Both the position numbers and the translations under genes were made by a program. A DNA stretch of 64,000 nt, taken from Trichoplax sp. H2 (taxonomy: Eukaryota; Placozoa; Uniplacotomia; Trichoplacea). The DNA lies in NCBI GenBank assembly GCA_003344405.1, contig NOWV01000003.1, forward strand, positions 1,488,001-1,552,000, written 5' to 3'. Below are positions 12,701-30,770 of the stretch, piece after piece. Under the pieces are notes generated by a model. It had not been told where the DNA came from. It was given only the letters and a program-made list of their open reading frames with translations, and searched no databases. How positions within the stretch are numbered: position 1 is the first letter of the stretch; the number at the start of each line of letters is the position of its first letter.

Positions 12701-15289
12701 AAGACAGCTTGAACCTTCATATTGCAATATTTTTAATACATACTGGATGCAATCTTGCGCTCTGCCTTTGTTTTGATATTCTGTAATCACCTAAGATGAT
12801 ATGAAAATACTTATACATTTAATACTAGACATAAATTGTTAATTTCTTACCGTAAACCCTAGAAAATGTAGTCTTATTTATATGTAAATAATATGCAAAA
12901 ATACCGTAGATAGTACATAATAAAGTATAACCCAAAACTGAAGTTACTTTGTTAGTTCTTCGTCATACAATCTTTCAAGTTTATATGACTTAGTTAGACA
13001 GTTAAATGACAATATTATAGCCGACAATAATTTTCAAAAGGCAAATACGTACTGAATGATTCAATTCCTATCACTCTTGTTTTAAAAGACCGAACAGGAA
13101 GTTTAAAATTTTATAAGTAATCAAATCTATAGGCGGGGCACTACTATTTTTTTAAAGCCACCTCAATACTTTATGAACAATCCATGGAAGGTAAAATCAG
13201 CTAAACTCATCTTCATATAATTACCTACGAAATATTTTGCTAATAGACAATTAATCAAGGATGATAAATTAAGTTTATAGGAGGAGCTGAGAAATGTGGA
13301 TACATTGTTTTACTTTTCATGGTTTAATACGGCCTATAACCAACCAATGGTTAATTTTTTCAGTGTATAGTATTTAGTAAGTACAGTGCATGTACATCGA
13401 TTAACACGTAAAATAAAACCATTTACAGTTGAGAACTTCCTCTTACTATTAGTACTATCACTCACTACTATTTGATCGCGATTGACAACACCTTTCCTGC
13501 GATGTACTGCATATATCATGTATTGATTATTATGTAATGTATCTCTAATCTCCAGTAGTATACTATGCGAGTATATCACCGCAAGCGATTAATAGATAAC
13601 AACCATCTGCGAATTCATTTGGCATACTACTGTACTTTACGCAGTGTAAAATGTACGAATAGATGATATCATATAAATATAACATAGCGCAAGAATATTA
13701 GCTAGTTTATAACATTGTAAAGAACATTTATCGTGTCTACTATGTAACATACAAACGTATAGAGGATGTATTTTGTATACATAAAAGCTTTTACAATAAA
13801 AGTTAAACTATTATACGTATACATGTATATGTCAGTGCCAAGAGTATAACAGCTAGGACTCACTAAATTGTTTCTATCAGGTATACAGTATAGTATATAA
13901 CCCAATACCTTTGACACTTTACAACATCCACTTAGCAATGTTACAAATGAGTGATTTACCACTGTTACAAACGTATTTCGCTTATAACGAAATGCAATGA
14001 TTATTTTATGCGTCCTTGTATACTCAAACTTATCTTAAATAGGCGTACAGCACATAATCAACAGCTACAGTAAACTACTGTGCTGTAGCTTCAAGATTTA
14101 TCATCGTACCTCGCTTCTACGTAACATGATGATAATATGCTGGTATATATAAAAATGTTTATTTCTGAAATACTAGAGATTAGAACATAGTTGCAGTCTT
14201 TCAAGAAATAGAGAGATTATTATAATTATTTTTATTTTATTAGCATAATCGTGAATTTCAATCTATACCCAACGAGGAGGCGTACGATCTAGTATCATAA
14301 ACTAATTAAGATTAAAGTAACATTACAATCGTACCAGCGAAGATCTAAAAAATGCTACTTCTAAGGGATCTTTCCGAGAGATTAAAAATTGTATATTGTC
14401 ATACTGTAGGTACAAACAGCAAAACATGATGATGTATAATATTGTGTACGATATACGCGTCATGGATATAGCGTAATAGTACATTATACACTACACTATA
14501 CAGTAGACAATTTTAAAACAGTCCAATTGCTTACTGTGTATTCTACTTGAAGGTTACATATCGAGCTAATCTCTACGACCTTGCATGTCAACAATTTAGT
14601 CTTCATCAATACGCATAGAAGCATACGCGTAGAGGCAAAGAGATCGGAGGTAACCTCGAAGACACCACAATTTTAGCAAGCGCGGTTGTAAACCCATATG
14701 GTCCAGAAACACTATCTTCTATTTCTGTACAATCTACCGTAATGTGTTATTAGGAAACTCAAGATGAAAGCCACGATAAATAATTTCTATAATTTTTAGT
14801 ATCTGTAATGTACCTGATCCCTAATAAAACAGATTCTTAACAACCTGACTACTATTCCTGACACCTACGAATTAATGTCGAAATATCTTCCATGGCAGGG
14901 ATGCATTATACAGTTTTATATCATAATTAACAGCAAAAGCAGGCACAGCCACTAATGTAACTTAATATCCTATACTGCATGAAAGTTGAGCATAAAGATG
15001 ATTTTAAAATACTGTAAATTACAATGTTAGCACACATTCAACACGATCTAAATCGTAGTGAAGACAATATAATTTACTAACCTGAATTAATTGAGCATTT
15101 TCATCGAGAATCTATTGTTGTAGCGTAAATATATGTAAATGCCAACTTTAGACAGTAAAAGTGACGATATACAAGTTAAAATATAAGGATCTATCAGTAC
15201 ATCAATTTAGCTAATGAATTTAGCCATTTAGCTTGTCATCTTACTTTTTGAATTTTAACACCGTCAATCTCGTCTGAAAGAGCCGTCAT
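9780..15289 (-). CDS. SS18: SS18 (SSXT) family BAF-complex subunit
   Basis: Accessory subunit of BAF (SWI/SNF) chromatin remodellers; its N-terminal SNH domain binds the complex. Five minus-strand exons (15289-15245, 15111-15082, 12790-12744, 11591-11516, 10397-9780) join in phase to 271 residues. The SNH domain (1-66) reads MTALSDEIDGVKIQK, ILDENAQLIQ, VITEYQNKGRAQDCI, then YQRILHRNLLYLTSIADSN. Human SS18 has MLDDNNHLIQ, MDSQNKGKTSECSQYQ and LHTNLVYLATIADSNQ at the same points. Residues 67-271 are one exon, rich in Gln, Asn, Ser and Pro, ending DFQQFQFGAE. It lacks the clear QPGY repeats of vertebrate SS18. Exons 2-4 are only 30-76 bp, separated by introns of 1.1-2.3 kb. Exon 1 lies at the edge of a duplicated block next to an assembly gap. 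The gene diverges from TAF4. Confidence 0.9.
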
Positions 15290-15819
15290 GTTAAAACTTG
15301 CACGATATCTTCCATAGAAAACTTGAATGTGTTGCAGTTGAGAACGACAAGAGGAAGGACTGGAGAGAGGATAGAAGCAGAAAGAACAGACTATACAGTA
15401 CAGTACGATGGACTAGAGCGTCCAGACGTCCATGACCTACAGTATAATATACTGTATAATACAGTATATTGTACCGTGGTGCGCGCACGGCATACTGTAC
15501 AGTACAGTACTGTACTGTACTGTACACTCAGTACAGTACAGTACTTGACGTCTTGACGAACAAATGTTACAGTACTGTACACTGTACAGTACTGTAACAT
15601 TTGTTCGTCAAGACGTCAAGTGTGTACTGTACACTGTACAGTACAGCATAATCCGAATCATTCAAGAACCTGACTGTACAGTACTGTACTGTACACCAGC
15701 AATTTAGAGATATAGCTGAACTGGAGAGAGCGAAAAATGATACTATACATGCAATGAATAAGTGAAAAAAGTCGTCCAAATTTCATTGCTAAATGGTCCT
15801 TGTTCAAACTAAGTCTAAA
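15280..15819. repeat. Duplicated block, copy 1 (left of the N gap)
   Basis: This block starts inside SS18 exon 1 (GAGCCGTCATGTTAAAACTT) and ends GTTCAAACTAAGTCTAAA just before the N run. The same sequence recurs after the gap with few differences. Copy 1 is about 90 bp longer because it carries the extra arm of an inverted repeat and more TACTGTAC units. It belongs to the SS18/TAF4 divergent gap. Confidence 0.9.
15544..15620. repeat. 37-bp perfect inverted repeat with 3-base loop
   Basis: The left arm 15544-15580 begins CTTGACGTCTTGACGAACAA. The right arm 15584-15620 is its exact reverse complement, ending GTTCGTCAAGACGTCAAG, with ACT between them. The arm tips at the loop are TACTGTAC units. 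In the second copy of the block only one arm remains (about 16079-16104). The structure could extrude as a cruciform or form a long RNA hairpin; no function is visible. Confidence 0.9.
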
Positions 15820-15839
15820 NNNNNNNNNNNNNNNNNNNN
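15820..15839. other. Assembly gap (20 N)
   Basis: A run of 20 undetermined bases separates two near-identical blocks. The right flank restarts with the sequence found at 15280. The gap length may be a placeholder. Confidence 0.95.
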
Positions 15840-16288
15840 GAGCCGTCATGTTAAAACTTGCACGATATCTTCCATAGAAAACTTGAATGTGTTGCAGTTG
15901 AGAACGACAAGAGGAAGGACTGGAGAGGAGAGGATAGAAGCAGAAAGAACAGACTATACACTGTACAGTATACAGTACAGTACGATGGACCAGAGCGTCC
16001 AGACGTCCATGGCCTACAGTATAAAATACTGTATAATACAGTATATTGTACCGTGGCGCGCGCACGGCATACTGTACTGTAACATTTGTTCGTCAAGACG
16101 TCAAGTACAGTACAGCATAATCCGAATCATTCAAGAACCTGACTGTACAGTACTGTACTGTACACCAGCAATTTAGAGATATAGCTGAACTGGAGAGAGC
16201 GAAAAATGATACTATACATGCAATGAATAAGTGAAAAAAGTCGTCCAAATTTCATTGCTAAATGGTCCTTGTTCAAACTAAGTCTAAA
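15840..16288. repeat. Duplicated block, copy 2 (right of the N gap)
   Basis: Near-identical repeat of 15280-15819, from GAGCCGTCATG to AAGTCTAAA. It includes the first few codons of SS18 exon 1 on the minus strand without the exon's 3' part, so this exon fragment cannot be functional. Differences are small insertions (GAGAG versus GAGAGGAGAG) and a shorter TACTGTAC/hairpin section. Confidence 0.88.
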
Positions 16289-16748
16289 CCATGGTAAACG
16301 TCCCAAGCTTCAAGCGAATGCTCTATTACTCTATTGTACTGTACTGACCGACTGACGACAGTACAATACTTTCATGTTGATAAAACCTACCAAAACACGT
16401 GAAAAACAACTACTGTACTGTATACGACTCTACTGAATGCGAGTGATTTGTAATGGTTATCGGTCGTACAGTATAGTGGACATGACACCATACGCACTAA
16501 TGTACAGTACGATATACTGTACACTGTAACGAATTCTATGGTACTGGACTGGACTGGACTGTACAAGTGTACTGTAGTACTGTACAGTTATTCACTTTCT
16601 TCCAAATATCTCATTTCTTCCAACTCCAAGCGCCATCAACTTCTGCTACATACGTTAAAGTAAAAGTTATAACTAATTCATTTTACTGTGAAGATACAAC
16701 GCTTGGGGTTGTATATGTTTTATCGGCAGTTATACATAGTGGATAAGC
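16289..16748. repeat. TACTGTAC-rich leader region of TAF4
   Basis: About 460 bp between the duplicated block and the TAF4 start. It has scattered palindromic units (for example GTACTGTACTGAC, GATATACTGTACACTG) and a GGACTGGACTGGACTG triplet-like run near 16545. From about 16600 the sequence becomes ordinary. The promoter or 5' UTR of TAF4 should lie here, but I see no clear core element. Confidence 0.6.
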
Positions 16749-19700
16749 ATGGAACCCAATAACTTTTTAGAAGAGTTACTCAAATCGAAGGTAGATGAGT
16801 CTGCGGTAAATGCATTGGTAGGATCTTTAGAAAGCCGATTATCTGGTCACTCTCGAACGAATGCTGCGTCTTTAAGCTCTAATCCTGCCGCTATGCAAGT
16901 ACCCAAACTATCAAACATGTCCGATACCACAATATCGATCAACAATATTTTATCTAATAGTAAAACTCAGTCAACTCCATCATATGCGACTACTGAATCA
17001 TCAATAATTTCAAATAGCCTTACACACAAAATGATCGTTCCACGAGGCACTACATCCACGGCTACGACCGCTCCGAGAAATCAGTCAAAGAAAGCCAATG
17101 TCGGCAGTACCACGGCTGCACAGAAATTTTCTACCATACCATCAAATCCAAATGTAATTTCGATGTCCTCGACTTCGTCGTCAGTTCGCCCCATTATTGC
17201 TCCTGGAGTAAGATCACAACTGGGATCTACTCCAATCGCGTCCAAATTAAATCGCCCATCAACACCGTTATCAGGTACTCCCGCTACAACTAATCCATCG
17301 ACAAGGTATATAGCCAGAGCCAGTATGGCAACAAATCCACGTGCAGCTAACCCAAATTTAGCAAGTCCAACTAGCACTATCTATTCCAGTAATCAACCTA
17401 TTCGATCAGCGAGCAAAGGAGCTATCCATGGTATATCAAATTACTCACCAATAACAACGCGTCCAACTGTAGCTGCTAGCGCTATGAGTACAGATGACAT
17501 CAACGGAGTCTTAATGAAACTTCGATCCTTCTTAGACACCCTAATTAGCGGTGCCCCCAAGGACGTACAGAATAGTGTGAAAGATTACGTTCAAAAGTTA
17601 ATTGTAAGTATTACTAAATATCTACTTAGAAGCATGCTACCAAGTATAAAAAAACTTGGAAAAGAAAAGGCAATACCGTATTGCATCTTTCCTATGTGTA
17701 ACGTTAGTTTTTATTCTATAATTATTTATTATCATTTTTTAAGATCGCTGCAAGATACATACATTACATTCGTTAGAAATCTATGCAATGACTGTGAGCT
17801 TTGAAGTATTATAGAAAATATACGACAACATAGTAACATCCATCTACTGTAGTAACAACTGTTTTGCTCAAAATTTATCTCTTATCACACTGTAGAAGAA
17901 CGAAATGACGGTGGACAACTTCCTTAAAGCTTTTCATTCCAACAAGGATGCTTCCCAACAGGAGAAACTGAAGCAATTCTTACAGGTATCTATCTAATCA
18001 ACTTTGCTACTGCTACTGTGCATACTACAACAGTGTACAAGTATACTCTTGTCAAAATAATCCTATTTGCGAGGATGCTCCCAGATAGAGATATCGTAGA
18101 TTATATTTATTATTGTACTAGTTATTCAGTGACTAATTGAAATCCTTGCTAGTTCACCTATCAGCTAAAATTGTGAACACATTCGTATATATACCCGTAT
18201 ATGGCTATATTTAAATGTGTTGCATATCCACATGACAAGAACACAACTTCAAATGTGACAAATCTTACATGATACTTTTTTATTTATATATTCGATTAGT
18301 ACGCATTACCTCTATACAGACAAGTCAATAGTGAAAACAGTGGTACCAAAAAATCGCAAACAACTTCCGTACCTCGTCAAACTACCATAAAGGCCACCAC
18401 TGCTCAGCCACACAGTCATATTAGTACTTCTGCCCAAGATAGCAAAGCTACCGTTAGAAACACTATCGCCATATCGACAAGCAATACAGTTCCTACAACG
18501 AGGTATGCAAGCATGTCTCAATACACCGTGACAAGTCCTAAATCTCAACCTAAAAGTAAACAAGCAGCAGCTACTTCATTAGCAAGCTCGACCAATACAA
18601 CGGTAGCGCAGTCGAAAATAGTGCAATCTTTAAAAGTCGTACCTGTAATTACTTCAGCTACGACACCAGTACGCACTAGTTCTACAACAACTACTAAACC
18701 TCAAGCGAAAAGTTCTAGTAAATCAACACACAAAGCGAATTCAGCCAAATCTACTAAAAGTACGCCTACATCCCATTCAAGCAGCAGCTCTACTACCCCT
18801 GCTACACTGAAGACGCCGTCTACAGCCACCAATGCGTATGTATCAAGTTATTATATATTTGAGATGCTTTCTTTTAGCATGATTTACTAATATCAATGAT
18901 TATCTATCATTGACTGTCGATGCGTATATGTCACGTCCATTGATTTATAATCTATTATTAATTTATGGTGCGTCTGCAATATGCGATATTGCACTCAGAC
19001 CCGCTACAACTACTAAGGACCATACAATCGAAGAAGAAGATGAAAATGATATTACGTCTATGGCAGGAGTTAATCTCATGGTTAGATAAGATAACAATTA
19101 TAGCATTACTACAACCACAATACCTAAAATCTAACATAAGCTTTATCTGCAGGAGGAAAGTGCTGCCTTACATTCCAGTTTAATCAGTTCAGATACTAAA
19201 AGTTGTAAAGACACAATAGGATTAACATCAAGCGCCTTGCAAAATAAAATCAAGAAGATAGGTTGATTACTATCTTAAGATATACATATTACTGTTTAAG
19301 TTACTTATATAAATCACATTTTCGGGTAATAGCTTTAAAGTATGGTATTAAAGAAGTATCTTCTGAGGTTACCTCATTAATATCACATGCAGCAGAGGTA
19401 CGTATGTATTCATCCGTATGTGGACGTTCCAATGATGCGTTTTAAATCAGAATGCTGTCCTTTTAGGAAAGGCTTCGAAATATAATGGAAAGACTAGCAG
19501 TTATCAGTCGTCACCGAGTAGAAACTTTAAAGGTAAAGAATTAACACTATTGATAAATTAGCCTGTAGAATAAATGATCGATCTTATCCTAACTAAGTAG
19601 CAATTATATTATATTTTTACCCAGGATGATTCAATGTATGTAGTAGCTGATGAAATTAGATCTAGATTACAAATTTTTGAGCAATTGGACAAATTGGAAA

Positions 19701-20384
19701 GAAAGAGGAAAGACGAACAGGAAAAAGAAATGTTAATGCGCATTGCCAAAGTGAGTTGTTGTATTCATTTATAATTTGTGAGCATGAAACAAGTGATTGC
19801 TAAATGTCTTAATAAAACTTAAAGAGTCGATCTAGACAAGAAGATCCTGAGCAGGCCAAACTTAAAGAAAAGGCAAAGCAAGTACGTTCATTAGTAAACT
19901 CTATTGCTGAATAATTGCTAGATCAAATGATATGTAAATAATGCCTATGAATTCTTTAGATGCAACTTGATGAAGAGGAAAGATTGCGTAAAACTGCTGC
20001 AAATACTACCGCTCTTGCTGCTATTGGTCGACGAAAAAGAAAGACCGAAGACAGTGTACATGTAATGACAGATTAATTATTACTTACTGTATGTGATAAT
20101 ATTATATTGTAAAATCTACATTTTCTCCTCTCATTCAGGTATCTCAAGGGACTCCAAGTCAAAATGTACTCAAGGTAATTGATACGGGATTTAAAAGACA
20201 TTTTTGTATGAATATGAAATTAACACCGCATTGATATTAACGAGTACTTTATTTTATGCTCATTTCTTAACAGAAACCGAGAAGAATTAGAACTGCTACA
20301 ATGAAAGATTTGGCTTTTGAATTAGAAAGTGAGAAAGGAACGTCCAAATCGTTATTCCTATATAAAGCATACTTTAAGCTATAA
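16749..20384 (+). CDS. TAF4: Transcription initiation factor TFIID subunit 4
   Basis: Scaffold subunit of TFIID that pairs with TAF12 through a histone fold and binds activators through its TAFH domain. Twelve exons: 16749-17603, 17896-17985, 18300-18835, 18999-19080, 19153-19261, 19333-19397, 19467-19532, 19625-19750, 19825-19881, 19960-20055, 20139-20174, 20274-20384; 742 residues in one continuous frame. Residues 1-245 are Ser/Thr/Pro/Ala-rich. The TAFH (NHR1) domain follows at about 248-325 (VLMKLRSFLDTLISGAP, then MTVDNFLKAFHSN). After another Ser/Thr-rich linker comes the conserved TAF4 C-terminal domain: DITSMAGVNLMEESAAL (histone fold, about 510), KYGIKEVSSEVTSLISHAA, RLQIFEQLDKLERKRKDEQE, SRSRQEDPEQAKLKEKAKQ, TALAAIGRRKRK and the terminal LFLYKAYFKL. 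All match TAF4 in order. Human TAF4 is longer, mainly in the low-complexity N-terminus. There is one gene here, so A/B paralogues cannot be told apart. Confidence 0.96.
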
Positions 20385-23309
20385 AACGTATTACATAACA
20401 TTTTACGAATCAGTTTTCTGCGTGAAGACGTACTGAACTTGATTCATTATTTTATACATCGTGCCTAATCTTTCAAGTTTTAAATTATAAAAACGATTTA
20501 GACTGACCTTGTGTACATGATTGCAGGATTTGTATTTAGCTTCCTAAGCTATGCGTTACATTGATTACAGTATGTTAATAACAGTTAATCTTCATCTTAT
20601 TACATATTGATTTCGATCTAAGGCACTAAATAGCGGTAAACTAATAGTATCTATACTCCATTTGTGTAAAATAATGTACAAAATTCGAACCATAAAATCC
20701 AAAGTTTAACGATCAAAATATCGTTCTTATAATGTTGCCCTTCTGTTGTATTTGGTATCATGACATAGTGACGTGCTATTAACCTGTCTAGTTCCCTTTC
20801 ATTTCATACTGTATCTATATGAATTATAATTGCTAGTGCAGCTGCGATTGCTGCTTCGAGTAAATCACAAAACAAGCGATGCTACTTATTTGAAAATTGA
20901 TAGCTAAGTATAGGTGATTAATCTGATTTAGATAATATGTTTACATTCTTTTAACAATAGACACTTATGTTGCGTATTTATATAATCAAATTAATAACTT
21001 AGTGTGAATATACAAAATTCTAATTAGTAGCTATGGCTTTCAATTTACTGTACCATAACCTATTCGTATTTACATCGGTGTTAATTGAAATTAAATGTTG
21101 ACAATTGTGGTTTCATTGAATTAGAATTATAAAGTGTTTTGTACTGTACATACTGTGATTGATTCCGATGTATTTTAAATGCAAGTACTAATAACACAGT
21201 AGCGGTAACAACCAATTTGTGATTCCTAAAATTTATGTTTGATTTCTAAACTCCGACTGTTCCTGTGTAGAATCGAATCACCATCTATGTTCTTGATATT
21301 ATTCGTGCGTTTTGTAAACTATACAATGTCCACAAATTGTACATTTTACATTGGTCAAAGACTTCAAAGAGCTGTAACAGTAACTTTAATAAAAGCTGTA
21401 ACTTTTTGAAACCTAAGTGCCAGTTATCAATATTATTATTGTTAGGGAAAATTATATATTAACCAAAAAGGCAAGTTTTCATTAATTAATTGATAAATTT
21501 CGGAATTAATAATTAATGAAATGTAGCTTTTTTAGCTAATAATTTTCCCAGATTATTATTATCTATCTATTGGGTGCTTTTTAGTTCTATGATTCTAACG
21601 ATTAGGTTGCAAAGTCACTACGTTGCTTTATATACTGTACATATATATATATTAAAGTGTAATATTTTCATACAGAGTGCAATACGTACAATGGCCAAAG
21701 CCTGATTCATGTTTTTCTTTTACCTACCGTACTCTACTGTACCTCCACAGTACTGTACAATAGATCACTCGTTTGTTATACTACAGTAGTACTGTACTAC
21801 GATAGCCCCAGTATAATGACTTGATTCGTATTTTCTATGAGGGGGGATGTATACTTTCTACGGGAAGAACGTAACTTCTGAGGGGAAAATGCGAAATAGC
21901 AAGCACTACGTTATCCCCCTTTTATACAGTACTGTATTCCTTCAGTAGTATCTATAGTACGGTATTGTACTGTCATGGACTTCTAGAGGTATCTAAAAGC
22001 AAGTGTAGAAGTTGATGGTTCTGTAGAGTAGCCAATGTTTCAGAACGAGAAGAAACATTTGTTCATTGATCCCCATGATTTTCCCAGTTATCTTTTGGTT
22101 TATGTCGAATTTTGCGCAATGCTGAATTTCTCATTACAAATGCTTCTGAGCAAGCGTGAATATTTTTCTCTTTATTTATTTTATTTTATTGGTCTTCTAA
22201 GAAGTCGGTGTTTGAAAATTGTTTTAGAGCATGTACAGTACACTGTACTGTATGTACTGGACTATACTGTACACTGTACAGTATGTGATTAACCTTGATG
22301 CATTGGTACTACAGTACTGTACCGTACAGTAGAACAATGCATTCTGATACAGTACTGTACTGTACTGTACACCGACCGTACTGTACCATCCAGTACGGTA
22401 ATCCAACGGTGCGACTGCGCGTTACTTCGCTTCTGTTTACAATTCACACAAAGTTTACAATAGCAGGTACATTCCAAGAAATTTTTGTTGCATATTTTTG
22501 TAAGTTTCGTTAACCTTGGAATAAAATAATTGGAAAATTTAGTGATAAATGTCTTACTGTAACAATAGGATTGTATGGAGTACCGGAGATGACAGAGTGA
22601 CAGTGCTAATATGGGCGTAACATTACTGTATCTTTTCTACCAATAATCATTCGATCTACGCTCGTATTTCTCCTTTACTACAATAAATTATTAGCAGCAA
22701 TTCCCCAAAAAATTTTTGAAGCATTGGTGCAGAGGTAATAAATCTTGATGTTTATTTTTTTATTTTTTGTTTATTTTTGCCGTAAACGGACTGTACATTA
22801 TGGACTATGTACCGTACTGTGTAAGGTACTGTGCTTTTTCTTTTCCTTTTTATTACTGAACTCTATGAACTCTTTGGGAACCCCTACAGTGTCTACAGAT
22901 TGGATAAGAGTAAAGTACGGACTGCATGCCACAGTGCACGCGTACAGTACGGTACAGTACAGTACAGTGCACTGTTACTCTTGACTACGGAACAGCAAGA
23001 CTTCTGACATTGCGCAGTGAGTACGAATTATAGACTACTATATTAAGCTTAAGCATCATCAACAGTGCTATATATAAGTACTGTACACTACTGTACAGTA
23101 TAGTATTTGAAGACCAACACGAGAGAAACAGCCTCCATTTCACTTTTGTGGTTCTACTGTAACAGTGTCACGTTGCCGCTCCCTCAATTTCGTATACATA
23201 CACAAGTCTAGAGTATCATCATAGTAAACAGTTAGTAGATCCGAATTCTTGCTAAATAAAGAGTTGTAGTTTAGTCTAGGCTTTGGATGTACCTTCGATA
23301 TCTAAAAAT
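20385..23309. other. Intergenic region TAF4 to RSPRY1, with repeat arrays
   Basis: This 2.9-kb stretch starts with the TAF4 3' UTR; AATAAA occurs at 21388. TACTGTAC arrays lie at about 21720-21800, 21925-21975, 22225-22405 and 22790-23105. The last is within 250 bp of the RSPRY1 start. Open frames of 60-85 codons overlap the arrays and have no domain or exon structure, so I call no gene. Confidence 0.65.
21841..21919. repeat. Short G-run element bounded by GGGGGGAT / ATCCCCC
   Basis: A 79-bp stretch starts GGGGGGATGTATACTTTCTA and ends ACGTTATCCCCC, so its tips are inverted repeats. It sits between TACTGTAC arrays. The inner phrase CTACGGGAAG also occurs at about 48007-48016 next to another run of six Gs. 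It could be a remnant of a small dispersed element. The evidence is only these short matches. Confidence 0.35.
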
Positions 23310-29035
<5,726 letters not shown>

Positions 29036-30770
29036 AGAGCGAACACATGAAAAATTTCTACCTTTTGATGACATATTAAAGATTATAAATACTACTATAT
29101 TTAATTATTTAATTAATGGCTGATATCGTGGTATTTATGGATTTCGATATATACCCAATGCGAGTTCAATAAGAATTAATTTAAAAAATTGCAGAACCTA
29201 ATTTAATATTTCCTACTGCTAATTTTAAAGATTAAGAGTTACCTTCCAGTTAAAAATCTTGTACAGTATATCAAGTAATTGCTATTATTCATACACTATA
29301 CTATGTTTTCTCTACGGACTGTATATACGAGTATATGCGTATAAGTATAATGTAACTATTTAAAAATCTTTGATGGTATTGAAAGAAATTTATTATGCGA
29401 CATTCTAAAATTATTCTACATGCATTTGTAACGGAAGACCAACTATGTTTCGGTATATTTAGTTCTTCTAAGTAATTTGTAAATACTGTATGTAATATTC
29501 GTATTTTTACAATATTGTACGATTCAAGGAAAGATATACGCTATAATAAATCTCGTTTGAGTATTGTTAAGCGATGAGATGGAAATAATGATTGTCTGAA
29601 TCATTCGATTCGGACATTCTTTGCTACTCCCTGTGAAACAATATTGTATCACTCATATCTAAGTATCGACTTAATACAATAGCAACCTTAATATTTGATA
29701 CCAGTTTCTCAATTAGATACTATTCTCAGACTGTATACGTAATCGTAAATACTTTGTAAAGTGATTGATAAGGCATGAAGCTTCGACAGAGAAAACTTGT
29801 AGCAATTATATAGTGATCGGCAATGACACAAATTTACTCCCTCTATTCTTCTAAATAATCTATGATAATCGAGGTTAAGCGTCCTTCTAGTTGCGTGACA
29901 GTATAATTGATCCCTCATGGTTTAAACTTCTATACATAATCAACGCAATTTACAATTATTTACATCGAAAATAACACAGGATTTATGACAAACAAATGCA
30001 CCATACCTATCAATTCAGTATCTAAGTATATTACTGCATTGTTGCCTGTACTATTCCACTGCACATTCACTAGGTAAGCCTACAAATGCTATTCATGATT
30101 AGTACTCTATATGAAGTAGTACTGTACTGGGCATATGACTTTACTAATCGTGGAAAATTATGACTGAGTGAATTTATCATTACATTTTGTGCCCTAGCGC
30201 TTGCCATGACTACATATCATATGTTTATTTAGTATGCGAATGATTCGATTAACTTAACGAGTAAGGTTTCAAGATACTGTAGTTAAACAATACAATCATT
30301 TCTGTATTCATGGACTACAGTACTTGAATCATTGGTCCATTATAGTGTGTAAAATATAATGAAAGCTAAGATTATGTACCAAACCAGTAGATATCATTAA
30401 GGTATCAACTGCTATCTCGAGCGCTGTACAACCGTGTAATAGTAACACGGACGAGAGAAAATAATTAGACTAGTTTACAAACAAAATAAAGCTGTTGTAC
30501 TACAAATATCATAGCAATTGCCAGGCCAACGCCTTTTAATCTCGTTTCCATGACAGCAACTTGCAGAAGCGCTATCACCGTGCAAGTACAGTATAGTGAT
30601 GAATACGGTAGCACCGCTAGTAAAAGAGTATATATATACAGTAGTATAGCATCATTGTATCTTTTTCGGCCCTAGTAAGAAATCTATCATACGTTTAAGT
30701 CTCTATATAGGATCTTGACTGTAAACTTGTCTGTTATATCAAAACAAGGACAACACATGTACATGACTGT
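29036..30770. other. Intergenic region RSPRY1 to TBC1D32
   Basis: This 1.7-kb AT-rich stretch holds the RSPRY1 3' UTR (AATAAA at 29545-29550) and presumably the TBC1D32 promoter. Two or three isolated GTACTGTAC units occur near 30120 and 30590. A 69-codon minus-strand frame at 29709-29918 has no domain; I call no gene. Confidence 0.6.

Noticed and set aside
13334-13579. Minus-strand 81-codon frame containing LHNNQYMIYAVHRRK
   Set aside because: It lies within the large SS18 intron 2. Its resemblance to Dymeclin/HID1-type segments is short, and no neighbouring exons support it.
14581-14864. Minus-strand frames (GPYGFTTALAKIVV, VSGIVVRLLRICFIRDQ) that look like exons
   Set aside because: They lie in SS18 intron 2, do not join in phase with each other, and the SS18 exons splice perfectly without them.
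17081-17377. Minus-strand 98-codon frame rich in Leu/Val/Gly
   Set aside because: It is the antisense shadow of the Ser/Thr-rich TAF4 exon 1.
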